From Hyphomicrobiales bacterium (GTDB lineage: Bacteria > Pseudomonadota > Alphaproteobacteria > Rhizobiales > Rhizobiaceae), in assembly GCA_900472295.1 (NCBI GenBank), contig UCIA01000029.1, forward strand, positions 307,978 through 346,689: 38,712 nt of DNA. Direction: 5' to 3'. Below, piece after piece: positions 17,638 to 29,081 of the stretch (position 1 is its first letter; every line of letters begins with the position of its first letter). Both the position numbers and the translations under genes were made by a program. The notes below the pieces were generated by a model. The model did no database searches and was not told the DNA's origin. It saw nothing but the letters and a program-made list of their open reading frames with translations.

Positions 17638-20367
17638 ATGAACATGCACACTTCAGCAGAAACCGACGCCCCCGAGGTGACAGTTGCCGCGCCCGCCGCC
17701 GGCGTCACGCCGATGATGGAGCAGTTTATCGAGATCAAGGCGGCCAACCCGGATTCGCTGCTGTTCTACCGCATGGGCGATTTCTACGAGCTGTTCTTCG
17801 ACGACGCAGAGAAGGCGAGCAAGGCGCTGGGCATCGTCCTGACCAAGCGCGGCAAGCACCAGGGCCACGACATCCCGATGTGCGGCGTGCCGGTGCATGC
17901 GGCCGACGACTATCTGCAGAAGCTGATCGGCCAGGGTTTTCGCGTTGCCGTCTGCGAGCAGATCGAGGATCCGGCGGAAGCCAGGAAGCGCGGCGGCAAG
18001 TCGGTGGTGCGCCGCGATGTGGTGCGGCTGGTAACGCCCGGCACCATTACCGAGGATAAGTTGCTGGCGCCGTCGGAATCGAGTTTCCTGATGGCGCTGG
18101 GACGGGTGAAGGGCAGCGGGAGCGAGCACGCCTTTGCACTGGCCTGGATCGAGATCTCGACCGGCGTTTTCCGCGTCGCCGAGACCACGGCTGACCGATT
18201 GCTGGCCGATGTCTTCCGCGTCGACCCGCGCGAGCTGATCGTCGCCGAGCCGGTGTTTTACGACCCGGAACTGAAACCGGTGTTCGACGTCATCGGCCGC
18301 GTCGCCAGCCCGCAGCCGCCATCGCTGTTCGATTCGGCTTCGGCCGCCGGCAGGATCGCGCGTTTCTTCGAGGTGGCGACGCCGGACAGTTTCGGTGCCT
18401 TCTCGCGCGCCGAACTGTCGGCGATCTCAGGCGCCATCGCTTATGTCGAAAAGACGCAGAAGGCCGAACGGCCGCCGCTGTCGCGCCCCGAGCGCGAGGA
18501 ACAGGGCTCGACGCTGTTCATCGACCCGGCGACACGCGGCAATCTGGAGCTGTTGCGCACACTGTCCGGCAGTCGCGAAGGCTCGCTGTTCAAGGCGATC
18601 GACCGCACGGTGACCGGCGGCGGCGCCAGGCTGCTCGCCGATCGGCTGATGGCGCCGCTGACCGATCCGGCGGCGATCGGCGCCAGGCTCGATTCGGTGT
18701 CGTTCTTCCGCGCCGAGACGCGTCTCTGCCAGGCGGTGCGGTCAAGCCTGAAGAGCGTCGCCGACATGCCACGGGCGCTGTCGCGGCTGGCGCTCAACCG
18801 CGGCGGCCCGCGCGATCTCGGCGCGCTGCGTGCCGGCTTCGAGGCGGCAGGTGCGATTGCCGAAATCTTCGCCGCAACAGCGCTGCCTCAGGAGTTGGCG
18901 GGCGCACTCGTCGCCATCCAGGCGTTGCCCGCGACGCTTGCCCAGCACCTGACGCAGGCGCTCGGCGAGGAACTGCCCTTGCTCCGGCGCGACGGCGGCT
19001 TCGTGCGCGGCGGCTATCATGCCGAGCTCGACGAGATGCGGGCGCTGCGCGACGAGTCGCGCAAGGTGATCGCCGGGCTGGAGCGCTCGCTGATCGAGGA
19101 GACCGGCATTCGCTCGCTGAAGATCCGGCACAACAATGTGCTGGGTTACTATATCGAGGTGACCGCCAACCATCACTCGATCATGACCGGCAGCGACGGC
19201 GCCAAGGCGCGCTTCATCCACCGCCAGACCATGGCCAACGCCATGCGCTTCACCACGACCGAACTGGCCGAACTCGAGACCAAGATCGCCAATGCCGCCG
19301 ACCGGGCGCTGAGCATCGAGCTTGCCGCTTTCGACACGCTGACCGCTGAAGCAGTCGGCGAGGCGCAGGCGATCCGCGCCGGCGCCGATGCGCTCGCTGT
19401 GCTCGACGTGTCGGCGGCGCTCGCGCTCCTCTCGGAGAGCGAAGCCTGGTGCCGGCCGCTGGTCGATGCCAGCCTTGCCTTCGACATTTCAGGCGGACGC
19501 CATCCCGTGGTGGAACAGGCGCTGCGGCGCTCGGGCGAAGGGCCGTTCGTCGCCAATGATTGCGATTTGTCGCCGCAAGGCGGCGCCAAGGCCGGCGCCA
19601 TCTGGCTTTTGACCGGCCCCAATATGGGCGGCAAGTCGACCTTCCTGCGGCAAAACGCACTGATCGCCATCCTCGCCCAGACCGGCTCCTTCGTGCCGGC
19701 GGTATCGGCCCATATCGGCGTCGTCGACCGACTGTTCTCGCGTGTCGGCGCCTCGGACGATCTGGCGCGCGGCCGCTCGACCTTCATGGTCGAGATGGTC
19801 GAGACGGCGGCGATCCTCAACCAGGCCGGCGAGCGGGCGCTGGTGATCCTGGACGAGATCGGCCGCGGCACGGCCACTTTCGACGGCCTGTCGATCGCCT
19901 GGGCGGCGGTCGAATACCTGCACGAGAAGAACCGCTGCCGGGCGATCTTCGCCACCCATTTCCACGAGATGACGGCGCTGTCCGGCAAGCTGCCGCGCCT
20001 CTCCAACGTCACCATGCGGGTCAAGGAGTGGGAAGGGGACGTCGTCTTCCTGCACGAGGTCGGCAAAGGTGCCGCCGACCGTTCCTATGGCGTGCAGGTG
20101 GCGCGCCTTGCCGGCCTTCCGGAAGCTGTTGTGGGCCGCGCCAAAGAGGTGCTGCACCAACTGGAGGAAGGCGAAGTCTCCGGCAAGGCCAACCGACTGG
20201 TCGACGATCTGCCGCTGTTTTCGGTGGCGGCGAAACGGGAGGCGCCGAAGCCGGTGAAGAACGACGCTTTGGGCGCAGCACTTGGTGAGATCAACCCCGA
20301 CGAGATGACGCCACGCGAGGCACTGGAAGCGCTCTACAAGCTAAAAGGACTGGCGGGAAAACCGTAG
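17638..20367 (+). CDS. mutS: DNA mismatch repair protein MutS
   Basis: MutS recognises mismatches and insertion loops and recruits MutL. The 909-residue protein has the mismatch-reading motif F49-Y50-E51 (in GDFYELFFDDA), the connector, lever and clamp regions, and the ABC-type ATPase: Walker A GPNMGGKST (660-668), the signature region DLARGRSTFMVEM, and Walker B LVILDEIGRGT. It has a longer N-terminus than E. coli MutS, as is usual in alphaproteobacteria. The ATG at 17638 has no strong ribosome-binding site, and a second ATG follows two codons later. It is divergent from maeB, with 255 bp between them. Confidence 0.98.
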   Translation: MNMHTSAETDAPEVTVAAPAAGVTPMMEQFIEIKAANPDSLLFYRMGDFYELFFDDAEKASKALGIVLTKRGKHQGHDIPMCGVPVHAADDYLQKLIGQGFRVAVCEQIEDPAEARKRGGKSVVRRDVVRLVTPGTITEDKLLAPSESSFLMALGRVKGSGSEHAFALAWIEISTGVFRVAETTADRLLADVFRVDPRELIVAEPVFYDPELKPVFDVIGRVASPQPPSLFDSASAAGRIARFFEVATPDSFGAFSRAELSAISGAIAYVEKTQKAERPPLSRPEREEQGSTLFIDPATRGNLELLRTLSGSREGSLFKAIDRTVTGGGARLLADRLMAPLTDPAAIGARLDSVSFFRAETRLCQAVRSSLKSVADMPRALSRLALNRGGPRDLGALRAGFEAAGAIAEIFAATALPQELAGALVAIQALPATLAQHLTQALGEELPLLRRDGGFVRGGYHAELDEMRALRDESRKVIAGLERSLIEETGIRSLKIRHNNVLGYYIEVTANHHSIMTGSDGAKARFIHRQTMANAMRFTTTELAELETKIANAADRALSIELAAFDTLTAEAVGEAQAIRAGADALAVLDVSAALALLSESEAWCRPLVDASLAFDISGGRHPVVEQALRRSGEGPFVANDCDLSPQGGAKAGAIWLLTGPNMGGKSTFLRQNALIAILAQTGSFVPAVSAHIGVVDRLFSRVGASDDLARGRSTFMVEMVETAAILNQAGERALVILDEIGRGTATFDGLSIAWAAVEYLHEKNRCRAIFATHFHEMTALSGKLPRLSNVTMRVKEWEGDVVFLHEVGKGAADRSYGVQVARLAGLPEAVVGRAKEVLHQLEEGEVSGKANRLVDDLPLFSVAAKREAPKPVKNDALGAALGEINPDEMTPREALEALYKLKGLAGKP

Positions 20368-20379
20368 TTCATTCCAATC

Positions 20380-20407
20380 TTGATTTTATTGTACCGATTG
20401 GTACAAT
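20380..20407 (+). promoter_or_regulatory. Promoter with embedded TetR-type palindrome
   Basis: TTGATT (20380-20385) and TACAAT (20402-20407), 16 bp apart, form a good -35/-10 pair. Exactly in between and covering the -10 is a perfect palindrome, ATTGTACC-GATT-GGTACAAT (20388-20407). A repressor bound here would block RNA polymerase. The TetR gene two places downstream is the obvious candidate. Confidence 0.72.
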
Positions 20408-20440
20408 GTCTCCCGTCACCTTTGCCGATGGGAGAATGAC

Positions 20441-20905
20441 ATGAGCCGTCCGCCGCTGCCGCCCTTTACCGCCGAGACCGCCGCGCAGAAGGCGCGTATG
20501 GCCGAAGACGCCTGGAACAGCCGCGACGCTGAGCGGGTTTCGCTCGCCTATACCGAGGACAGTACCTGGCGTAACCGCGCCGAATTTGTCTCCGGCCGCA
20601 GCGAGATCGTCGGCTTCCTCACGCGCAAATGGGCGCGTGAACTCGACTACCGGCTGATCAAGGAGGTCTGGACCTGGAACGACAACCGCATCGCCGTGCG
20701 CTTTGCCTATGAATGGCGCGACGATAGCGGCCACTGGTTCCGCTCCTACGGCAATGAGAACTGGGAGTTCGACGCAGCCGGGCTGATGCGCCGGCGCGTC
20801 GCCAGCATCAACGACCTGCCGATCACCGAGGCCGAGCGCAAATATCACTGGCCGCTCGGCCGCCGGCCCGACGACCATCCCGGCCTGACCGAGCTAGGCC
20901 TCTAG
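20441..20905 (+). CDS. NTF2-like superfamily protein (DUF1348)
   Basis: This 154-residue protein is of the SnoaL/NTF2-like DUF1348 type. Diagnostic stretches are WNSRDAERVSLAYTEDSTWRN, GRSEIVGFLTRKW, and NENWEFDAAGLMRRR followed by ASINDLPI. The fold is a cone-shaped alpha+beta barrel with an internal pocket. Members are often found next to TetR-type regulators, as here, but no reaction is established for the family. GGGAG precedes the ATG. A palindromic repeat overlaps its stop codon and separates it from the tetR-like gene 69 bp downstream. Confidence 0.9.
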   Translation: MSRPPLPPFTAETAAQKARMAEDAWNSRDAERVSLAYTEDSTWRNRAEFVSGRSEIVGFLTRKWARELDYRLIKEVWTWNDNRIAVRFAYEWRDDSGHWFRSYGNENWEFDAAGLMRRRVASINDLPITEAERKYHWPLGRRPDDHPGLTELGL

Positions 20906-20953
20906 AGCATGATCCCGAAAAGTGTGTCGCGGTTTTCGGTAAAGATCATGCTC
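20905..20953. repeat. 45-49 bp palindromic repeat family, copy 3, inside an operon
   Basis: The outer arms GAGCATGATC / GATCATGCTC and the inner arms CCGAAAA / TTTTCGG are in opposite orientation to copies 2 and 4. Its first base is the last base of the DUF1348 stop codon. The element lies between two genes that are probably co-transcribed, so it would form a hairpin in the mRNA. Confidence 0.85.
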
Positions 20954-20974
20954 AAGCGGAAAGACTGACCACCT

Positions 20975-21535
20975 ATGCGCAGGATCGCGCCCGATCGCGC
21001 CGATCTGCTCTCCATCATCGGCGAGGTTTTTCGCGAGCACGGCTATGAGGGAGCGAGCCTGGCGCTGATCGGCACGGCGACCGGCCTGGGCAAAGGCAGC
21101 CTTTATCACTTCTTCCCCGGCGGCAAGGAAGAGATGGCGGCCGCCGTCATCGCCCATATTGACGGCTGGTTCGAGGAGAATGTCTTCGTGCCGTTGCAGG
21201 ACAAGGCTGACCCGCTTGCCGGCATAGAACGTATGCTGGAGGCAACCGACAGCTATTTCCGTTCCGGTCGCCGGGTCTGCCTGATCGGCGCCTTCGCGCT
21301 GGACGAATCGCGTGATCTCTTCGCCAAGGCGATCAAAAGCTATTTCGGCCGCTGGGTGACGCATCTTGCCGAAGCGCTGACCTGTGCCGGACATAGCCCG
21401 GCCAGGGCAGCCGAACTCGCCGAAGAAACCGTCGGCGCCATCCAGGGCGCGCTCACGCTGGCGCGTGCCTTCAACGACACCGCGATCTTTTCGCGCGCGC
21501 TGCAACGGGCACGGGCGGCGCTGGAAGTCAGCTAG
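20975..21535 (+). CDS. TetR/AcrR family transcriptional regulator
   Basis: The 186-residue protein has an N-terminal TetR HTH (about residues 8-55; GYEGASLALIGTATGLGKG then SLYHFFPGGKEEM) and an all-helical ligand-binding C-terminus with a TetR_C pattern (AEETVGAIQGALTLARAF). It probably represses the promoter at 20380-20407 and therefore itself and the DUF1348 gene. The inducer is unknown. It lies 69 bp downstream of the DUF1348 gene on the same strand. Confidence 0.93.
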   Translation: MRRIAPDRADLLSIIGEVFREHGYEGASLALIGTATGLGKGSLYHFFPGGKEEMAAAVIAHIDGWFEENVFVPLQDKADPLAGIERMLEATDSYFRSGRRVCLIGAFALDESRDLFAKAIKSYFGRWVTHLAEALTCAGHSPARAAELAEETVGAIQGALTLARAFNDTAIFSRALQRARAALEVS

Positions 21536-21612
21536 CCAAATGCGAGTTATTCATTGCCCCCTCGCAGACCCATCTATAACCATGAAGCATTGCCGTGAGG
21601 ATGCTGCCCCAC

Positions 21613-22161
21613 ATGATTTGGACCCCGCACGAGGCCGTCAAGACTGAATTGCAGCCTGGAGAAACCGTGCGCTGGATTGGAACTCCGTCCTTTACGGCTA
21701 TGCTTCGAACCCAGTTGTTTCAGATTATTTTTGCTGTCGCCTGGACAGGTTTCTGTCTTCCATTCCTCCCCAGCGCTCTAAACGAACCATTCTTCGAGCG
21801 CATTGGTTGGAATTTATTCTCGCTTATCGCGTCGATTGTTGGTGTTGGCTTTGGATTATGGATATTCGGCAATGCCATCTGGAGTACTTTGGCCGCTTGG
21901 CGAACGGCCTACGCTGTGACCGACCGTCGAATTCTCATCGTCAGCGATTTGGGGTGGCGACATGTCCTCGCCGTAGCCCCTAATGCCATAAACACCATCG
22001 AGCGAAGCGAACGTTCCAATGGTAGAGGGTCAATCACGTTCCGCCGGGAGACGGTTGATACGAGTGACGGACCAACGACAACCACGGTGAGTTTTGTCGG
22101 TGTTCGCGACGTGCGAAACGCAGCGCGCGAGATCGAAAAACTGCGACTAGGCAGCAAGTAG
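21613..22161 (+). CDS. Membrane protein with bacterial PH-like domain
   Basis: The roughly 182-residue protein begins with ELQPGETVRWIGTPS, followed by two hydrophobic helices (about residues 31-50 and 63-90). It then has AYAVTDRRILIVSD and strands ending FVGVRDVRNAAREIEKL. The GE.V.W.G.P opening and the VTDRRILI strand are typical of bacterial PH-like (bPH) membrane proteins, whose function is mostly unknown. The start is uncertain: GTG 21595, ATG 21601 and ATG 21613 are all possible, and a GAGG at 21597-21600 best serves 21613. Its base composition is clearly less GC-rich than its neighbours, which hints at transfer. Confidence 0.75.
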   Translation: MIWTPHEAVKTELQPGETVRWIGTPSFTAMLRTQLFQIIFAVAWTGFCLPFLPSALNEPFFERIGWNLFSLIASIVGVGFGLWIFGNAIWSTLAAWRTAYAVTDRRILIVSDLGWRHVLAVAPNAINTIERSERSNGRGSITFRRETVDTSDGPTTTTVSFVGVRDVRNAAREIEKLRLGSK

Positions 22162-22193
22162 ACGGCCAGTCTGACGAGGCGCAATCCCCCAAT

Positions 22194-23039
22194 TCAGATC
22201 ATCTCCAGGCCGCGCTTGCGCGTCGGTGGCGGGAAGGCGCGGTCGAGTTCGGCGAGGTCTTCGTCGGTGAGTTTGATGTCGAGTGCGGCGACATTCTGGC
22301 GGACATGCTCCTGGCTGCTGGCCTTCGGGATCGCGATGACGCCCGGCTGCGCCATCACCCAGGCCAGCGCGATCTGTGCTGCCGTGGCGTTGTGGCGGGT
22401 GGCAATGGTCTCCAGCCTGGCATTGCGCGCCAGCGCGCCCTGCTCGACCGGCGAATAAGCCATTAGCGGGATGCCGCGCTGCCGGCTCCAGGGCGCGAGG
22501 TCGAATTCGGGGCCGCGCCGCGACAGATTGTAGAGCACCTGGTTGGTCTGGACATTGCCGCCCGAGCGCAGGCCGGTCAGTTCCTCCATCTCGTCGGTGT
22601 CGAAATTGCTGACGCCCCAGTGGCGGATCTTGCCGGCCTTCTTCAGCGCCTCGAAAGCGTCGACCGTTTCCGCCAGAGGTACGCTGCCCGGCCAGTGCAA
22701 GAGATAGAGATCGATGCGGTCGGTGCGCAGGCGCTTCAGGCTGTTTTCACAGGCCCGCGCCACGCCGCTGCGCGAGGCATTGGACGGCAGCACCTTGGAG
22801 ACGAGAAAGAGCTCATCGCGGCGCCCAGCAATGGCCTCCGCCACCACCTCCTCGGCGCCGCCGCTGGCATACATCTCAGCGGTATCGATCAGCGTCATGC
22901 CGAGGTCCAGCCCGAGCTTCAGGGCGTTGACCTCGCCGGCGCGGCGGCGGGAATCCTCGCCCATCTTCCATGTGCCCTGTCCCAGTACCTGGACGGCTTC
23001 GCCCGAAGGCAGCGTGGTGGTTCTGATCGTGGATGGCAT
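22194..23039 (-). CDS. Aldo/keto reductase
   Basis: This is a 281-residue NADPH-dependent aldo/keto reductase with a (beta/alpha)8 barrel. The complete catalytic tetrad is D52, Y57 (DTAEMYASGGAEE), K82 (LVSKVLP) and H115 (LYLLHWPG). NADPH-binding residues lie in the C-terminal IAIPKASSQEHVRQN. It probably reduces aldehydes; the substrate is not defined. AGGAG lies before the ATG. It is the third gene of a minus-strand run after copA and the DUF305 gene, with a 37-bp gap, so it may be copper-induced. Confidence 0.94.
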   Translation of the reverse strand: MPSTIRTTTLPSGEAVQVLGQGTWKMGEDSRRRAGEVNALKLGLDLGMTLIDTAEMYASGGAEEVVAEAIAGRRDELFLVSKVLPSNASRSGVARACENSLKRLRTDRIDLYLLHWPGSVPLAETVDAFEALKKAGKIRHWGVSNFDTDEMEELTGLRSGGNVQTNQVLYNLSRRGPEFDLAPWSRQRGIPLMAYSPVEQGALARNARLETIATRHNATAAQIALAWVMAQPGVIAIPKASSQEHVRQNVAALDIKLTDEDLAELDRAFPPPTRKRGLEMI

Positions 23040-23076
23040 ACGGGCTCCTGGATTTTGCTTTGTGGGCGCTGATACC

Positions 23077-23469
23077 CTACTTCACCGGATTGGCGGCGAG
23101 CCAGGCCTGCATCTGCTTGATCTCGGCTTCCTGCGCGGCGATGACGCCTTCGGCCAGCTTGCGGATTTCGGGATCCTTGCCGTTGGCAAGCTCCACCTTG
23201 GCCATGTCGATCGCGCCCTGATGATGCGGGATCATGCCGCGCACGAAGTCGACATCGGCATTGCCGGTATATTGCGAGGCCATCATGTCGGCATGCATCT
23301 TGTCCATTGCCGCCTTGTAGCCTTCGGTCGACGGGCTGGTCGCGTCTGTCGCCATCGCGCCCATGTCGTGTTTCATCTCCTCGGACTGCGCCGGAATGCT
23401 TTCGAGGAAAACGGCCAGCAGCATTCCCGCCGCCATCAGCAAAAGCACGATCTTTTTAGCCCAGGTCAT
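23077..23469 (-). CDS. DUF305 family exported protein
   Basis: The 130-residue protein has an N-terminal hydrophobic segment (about residues 5-22) acting as a signal peptide or anchor, so it is periplasmic or membrane-tethered. The body is rich in Met and His: residues 32-60 contain repeated M/H pairs, and the DUF305 signature MIPHHQGAIDMAK is present. Such proteins have been linked to metal, often copper, handling in the envelope. The gene follows copA by 43 bp on the same strand, which supports a copper role. GGAG precedes the start. Confidence 0.9.
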   Translation of the reverse strand: MTWAKKIVLLLMAAGMLLAVFLESIPAQSEEMKHDMGAMATDATSPSTEGYKAAMDKMHADMMASQYTGNADVDFVRGMIPHHQGAIDMAKVELANGKDPEIRKLAEGVIAAQEAEIKQMQAWLAANPVK

Positions 23470-23512
23470 CCATGATCTCCTGTTGATTGGATTTCGTATT
23501 TGGGGGTTGAGT

Positions 23513-26023
<2,511 letters not shown>

Positions 26024-26054
26024 TTTGAAATGCCTTGATGTCTGCCTGGATGCG

Positions 26055-26085
26055 GAGGTAGTGCTTCCAGTGACTGGAAGGTCAA
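26055..26085 (-). promoter_or_regulatory. CueR/HmrR-type promoter-operator of copA
   Basis: Read on the minus strand, -35 TTGACC (26080-26085) and -10 TACCTC (26055-26060) are separated by 19 bp. That is the overlong spacer typical of MerR-activated promoters. The spacer holds the perfect dyad CTTCCAG-TGA-CTGGAAG (26064-26080), which matches CueR-class sites (CTTCC...GGAAG). It lies 32 bp before the copA start. The binding protein is probably the HmrR/CueR homologue encoded at 34792-35211. Confidence 0.85.
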
Positions 26086-26221
26086 GGGGCTATTTTCGAT
26101 TTACGCAGTTAGGCCGCCATGCGCGTTCGAGCATCGTGGCCGACGCGTCCGTCCGCCCCATACACAGCGCCGTGAAAACGCGCTATAGACGCCGCGCAAA
26201 GGCGAGGCCCACCGGCAATCC

Positions 26222-29023
26222 ATGGCAAAAATCTCCCTCAAGCTCGACGAGTTGATCGATAGCGAGGCCCTGCGCGCCGAGATGACGGCGTTGACCGCGG
26301 CCTCGGCTGGCAACGGCGCTGAGCCCGGCGCGCGCGTCGGCGCGCTCAAGCTGCTGAAGGAACGGCTCATCGAGGGCCGCAAGGTCGCCGAGCGCATGCT
26401 GATGGAGGATGGCAGTGGTGCTGCCTGCGCCGCCCGGCTGTCGCATCTCATGGACGAGATCATCCGCGCCCTCTACGAATTCGCCGCGACCCATGTCTAT
26501 CGCGTGAAAAACCCTTCGACCGCCGAACGCATGGCTGTCGTTGCCGTCGGCGGCTATGGCCGCGGCACGCTGGCGCCGGGTTCCGACATCGACCTGCTGT
26601 TCCTGTTGCCCTACAAGCAGACGCCTTGGGGCGAGCAGATCGTCGAATACATGCTCTATATGCTGTGGGATCTGGGCCTGAAGGTCGGCCACGCCACCCG
26701 CAACATCGACGAGTGCCTGAGGCTGTCGCGCAGCGACATCACCATCCGCACCACGATTCTCGAAGCGCGCTTCCTATGGGGCGAGCAGAAGCTGTTCGAC
26801 GAATTGCTGACCCGTTTTGATCACGAAGTGGTGCGCACGACAGGCCCGGAATACGTGCAGGCCAAGCTCGCCGAGCGCGACGAGCGCCATGCCAAAGCCG
26901 GCGAAAGCCGCTATCTGGTCGAGCCCAATGTCAAGGACGGCAAGGGCGGCCTGCGCGACCTGCAGACGCTGTTCTGGATCGCCAAATACTTTTATCGCGT
27001 GCGCACCGGCGAGGAACTGGTCGATAAGGCCGTTTTCACCGAGGCCGAATACCGGGAGTTCCTCAAGGCCGAGGATTTTCTGTGGGCGGTGCGCTGCCAC
27101 ATGCATTTCCTCACCGGCAAGGCCGAGGAGCGGCTGCATTTCGACATCCAGCGCGAGATTGCAGAGCGGTTGGGTTACACCACCCATCCCGGCCTGTCGG
27201 CGGTCGAGCGCTTCATGAAGCACTACTTCCTCGTTGCCAAGGATGTCGGCGACCTCACCCGCATCTTCTGCGCCGCGCTCGAGGAAGAGCAGGCCAAGCA
27301 TGTGCCGGGATTCAACCGCATCTTCCTCACCTTCCAGCGCCGCAAGCGCAAGCTTGCCGGCACGTCGGACTTCATCGTCGACAATCACCGCATCAATGTC
27401 GCCGACGACACCGTGTTCGAGCGCGACCCGGTCAATCTGCTGAGGCTGTTCTGGTTCGCCGACAAGCATGGGCTGGAGTTCCATCCCGATGCGCTGAAGC
27501 TGCTGACCCGTTCGCTGGGTCTCGTCAACAAGTCGCTCAGGCGCGACGAGGAGGCCAACCGGCTGTTCCTCGACATATTGACCTCGGACCGCAATGCGGA
27601 GCTCAATCTGCGGCGCATGAACGAGGCGGGCCTGCTCGGAAAGCTGATCCCCGACTTCGGCAGAATAGTCGCGATGATGCAATTCTCGATGTACCACCAC
27701 TATACGGTGGACGAGCACCTGATCCGCTGCATCGGCGTTTTGGCCGAGATCGAGCGCGGCGACGGCGAAAAAGTCCATCCGCTGTCGCACACGCTGATGC
27801 CGGGGCTGAAGAAGAGCCGCGAGGCGCTCTATGTCGCCGTGCTGCTGCATGACATCGCCAAGGGCCGGCCGGAAGACCATTCCGAGGCGGGCGCCCGGAT
27901 CGCGCGCCGCATCTGCCCGCATATGGGGCTGTCGCCCGCCGATACCGAAACCGTCGCCTGGTTGGTCGAGAACCATCTCGTCATGTCGATGACGGCGCAG
28001 ACCCGCGACCTCAACGACCGCAAGACGATCGAGGATTTTGCCGCCATCGTGCAATCGGTCGAACGGCTGAAGATGCTCTTGATCCTCACCGTCTGCGACA
28101 TCAGGGGCGTCGGACCGGGCGTGTGGAACGGCTGGAAGGGCCAGCTCCTGCGCACGCTCTACTACGAGACCGAACTGCTTCTGACTGGTGGTTTCTCGGA
28201 AGTGTCGCGCGCCAAGCGGACAGCGGCGGCGCGCGAACGGCTGGCCGAGGCGCTGGCCGATTGGCCGGAGAGGGAGCGGAAACGCTATGTCGGCCTGCAT
28301 TACGACAACTATCTGCTGACGGTCGATCTCCCCGACCAGCTGCGCCACGCGGAATTCATCCGCGAGGCGGATGCTGCGGGCAAGAAGCTCGCCACCGTGG
28401 TCAGGACCCACCAGTTCGAGGCGGTGACCGAGATCACCGTGCTGGCGCAGGACCATCCGCGACTGCTCTCGGTCATTGCCGGCGCCTGTGCCGGCGCCGG
28501 CGGCAACATCGTCGACGCGCAAATCTTCACCACGTCCGACGGCCGCGCGCTGGATATCATCCTGATCTCCAGGGAGTTCGACCGCGACGAGGACGAGCGC
28601 CGCCGCGCCGAGCGCGTCGGCCGGCTGATCGAGGACGTACTGTCGGGCAAGAGCTGGCTGCCGGAAATGATCGAGAAGCGCACCAAGCCGCGGCGTGGCG
28701 CCAAGGTGTTCAAAATTCCGCCGCGCGCCGAAATCCGCAACACGCTGTCGAACCGCTTTTCGGTGATCGAGGTCGAGGGGCTGGACCGGCCGGGCCTGTT
28801 GTCGGAAATCACCGGCGCGCTGTCGAACCTGTCGCTCGACATCGCCTCGGCCCATATCACCACTTTCGGCGAAAAGGTCATCGACACCTTCTATGTCACC
28901 GACCTGACGGGACAGAAGATCGACAGCCCGGCGCGCACCGCCGCCATCCACACCAGGCTGATCGCAGCACTCGAGGGCGTGGCCCCGGAGCGCGGCGGCA
29001 AGGCCAAGGCGGCGGCCGAGTGA
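26222..29023 (+). CDS. glnD: PII uridylyltransferase / uridylyl-removing enzyme
   Basis: GlnD senses glutamine and (de)uridylylates PII proteins to control nitrogen metabolism. The 933-residue protein shows the nucleotidyltransferase motif GGYGRGTLAPGSDIDLL (110-126, with D122/D124). An HD uridylyl-removing domain with H543-D544 (LLHDIAKG) follows, and two C-terminal ACT domains begin at about residues 735 and 850. The length is normal for alphaproteobacteria. It is followed 58 bp later by murJ, an arrangement common in rhizobia. The upstream region is shared with the divergent copA promoter. Confidence 0.97.
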   Translation: MAKISLKLDELIDSEALRAEMTALTAASAGNGAEPGARVGALKLLKERLIEGRKVAERMLMEDGSGAACAARLSHLMDEIIRALYEFAATHVYRVKNPSTAERMAVVAVGGYGRGTLAPGSDIDLLFLLPYKQTPWGEQIVEYMLYMLWDLGLKVGHATRNIDECLRLSRSDITIRTTILEARFLWGEQKLFDELLTRFDHEVVRTTGPEYVQAKLAERDERHAKAGESRYLVEPNVKDGKGGLRDLQTLFWIAKYFYRVRTGEELVDKAVFTEAEYREFLKAEDFLWAVRCHMHFLTGKAEERLHFDIQREIAERLGYTTHPGLSAVERFMKHYFLVAKDVGDLTRIFCAALEEEQAKHVPGFNRIFLTFQRRKRKLAGTSDFIVDNHRINVADDTVFERDPVNLLRLFWFADKHGLEFHPDALKLLTRSLGLVNKSLRRDEEANRLFLDILTSDRNAELNLRRMNEAGLLGKLIPDFGRIVAMMQFSMYHHYTVDEHLIRCIGVLAEIERGDGEKVHPLSHTLMPGLKKSREALYVAVLLHDIAKGRPEDHSEAGARIARRICPHMGLSPADTETVAWLVENHLVMSMTAQTRDLNDRKTIEDFAAIVQSVERLKMLLILTVCDIRGVGPGVWNGWKGQLLRTLYYETELLLTGGFSEVSRAKRTAAARERLAEALADWPERERKRYVGLHYDNYLLTVDLPDQLRHAEFIREADAAGKKLATVVRTHQFEAVTEITVLAQDHPRLLSVIAGACAGAGGNIVDAQIFTTSDGRALDIILISREFDRDEDERRRAERVGRLIEDVLSGKSWLPEMIEKRTKPRRGAKVFKIPPRAEIRNTLSNRFSVIEVEGLDRPGLLSEITGALSNLSLDIASAHITTFGEKVIDTFYVTDLTGQKIDSPARTAAIHTRLIAALEGVAPERGGKAKAAAE

Positions 29024-29081
29024 CCATCACTTTGTCCCAATCACCTGTTTTTTCTCCGGCACCCAGGCAATCTCCCCGCGC

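Noticed and set aside
26774..28951. A 725-codon open frame opposite glnD
   Set aside because: Antisense shadow of glnD; no family motif and a composition typical of complementary-strand frames.
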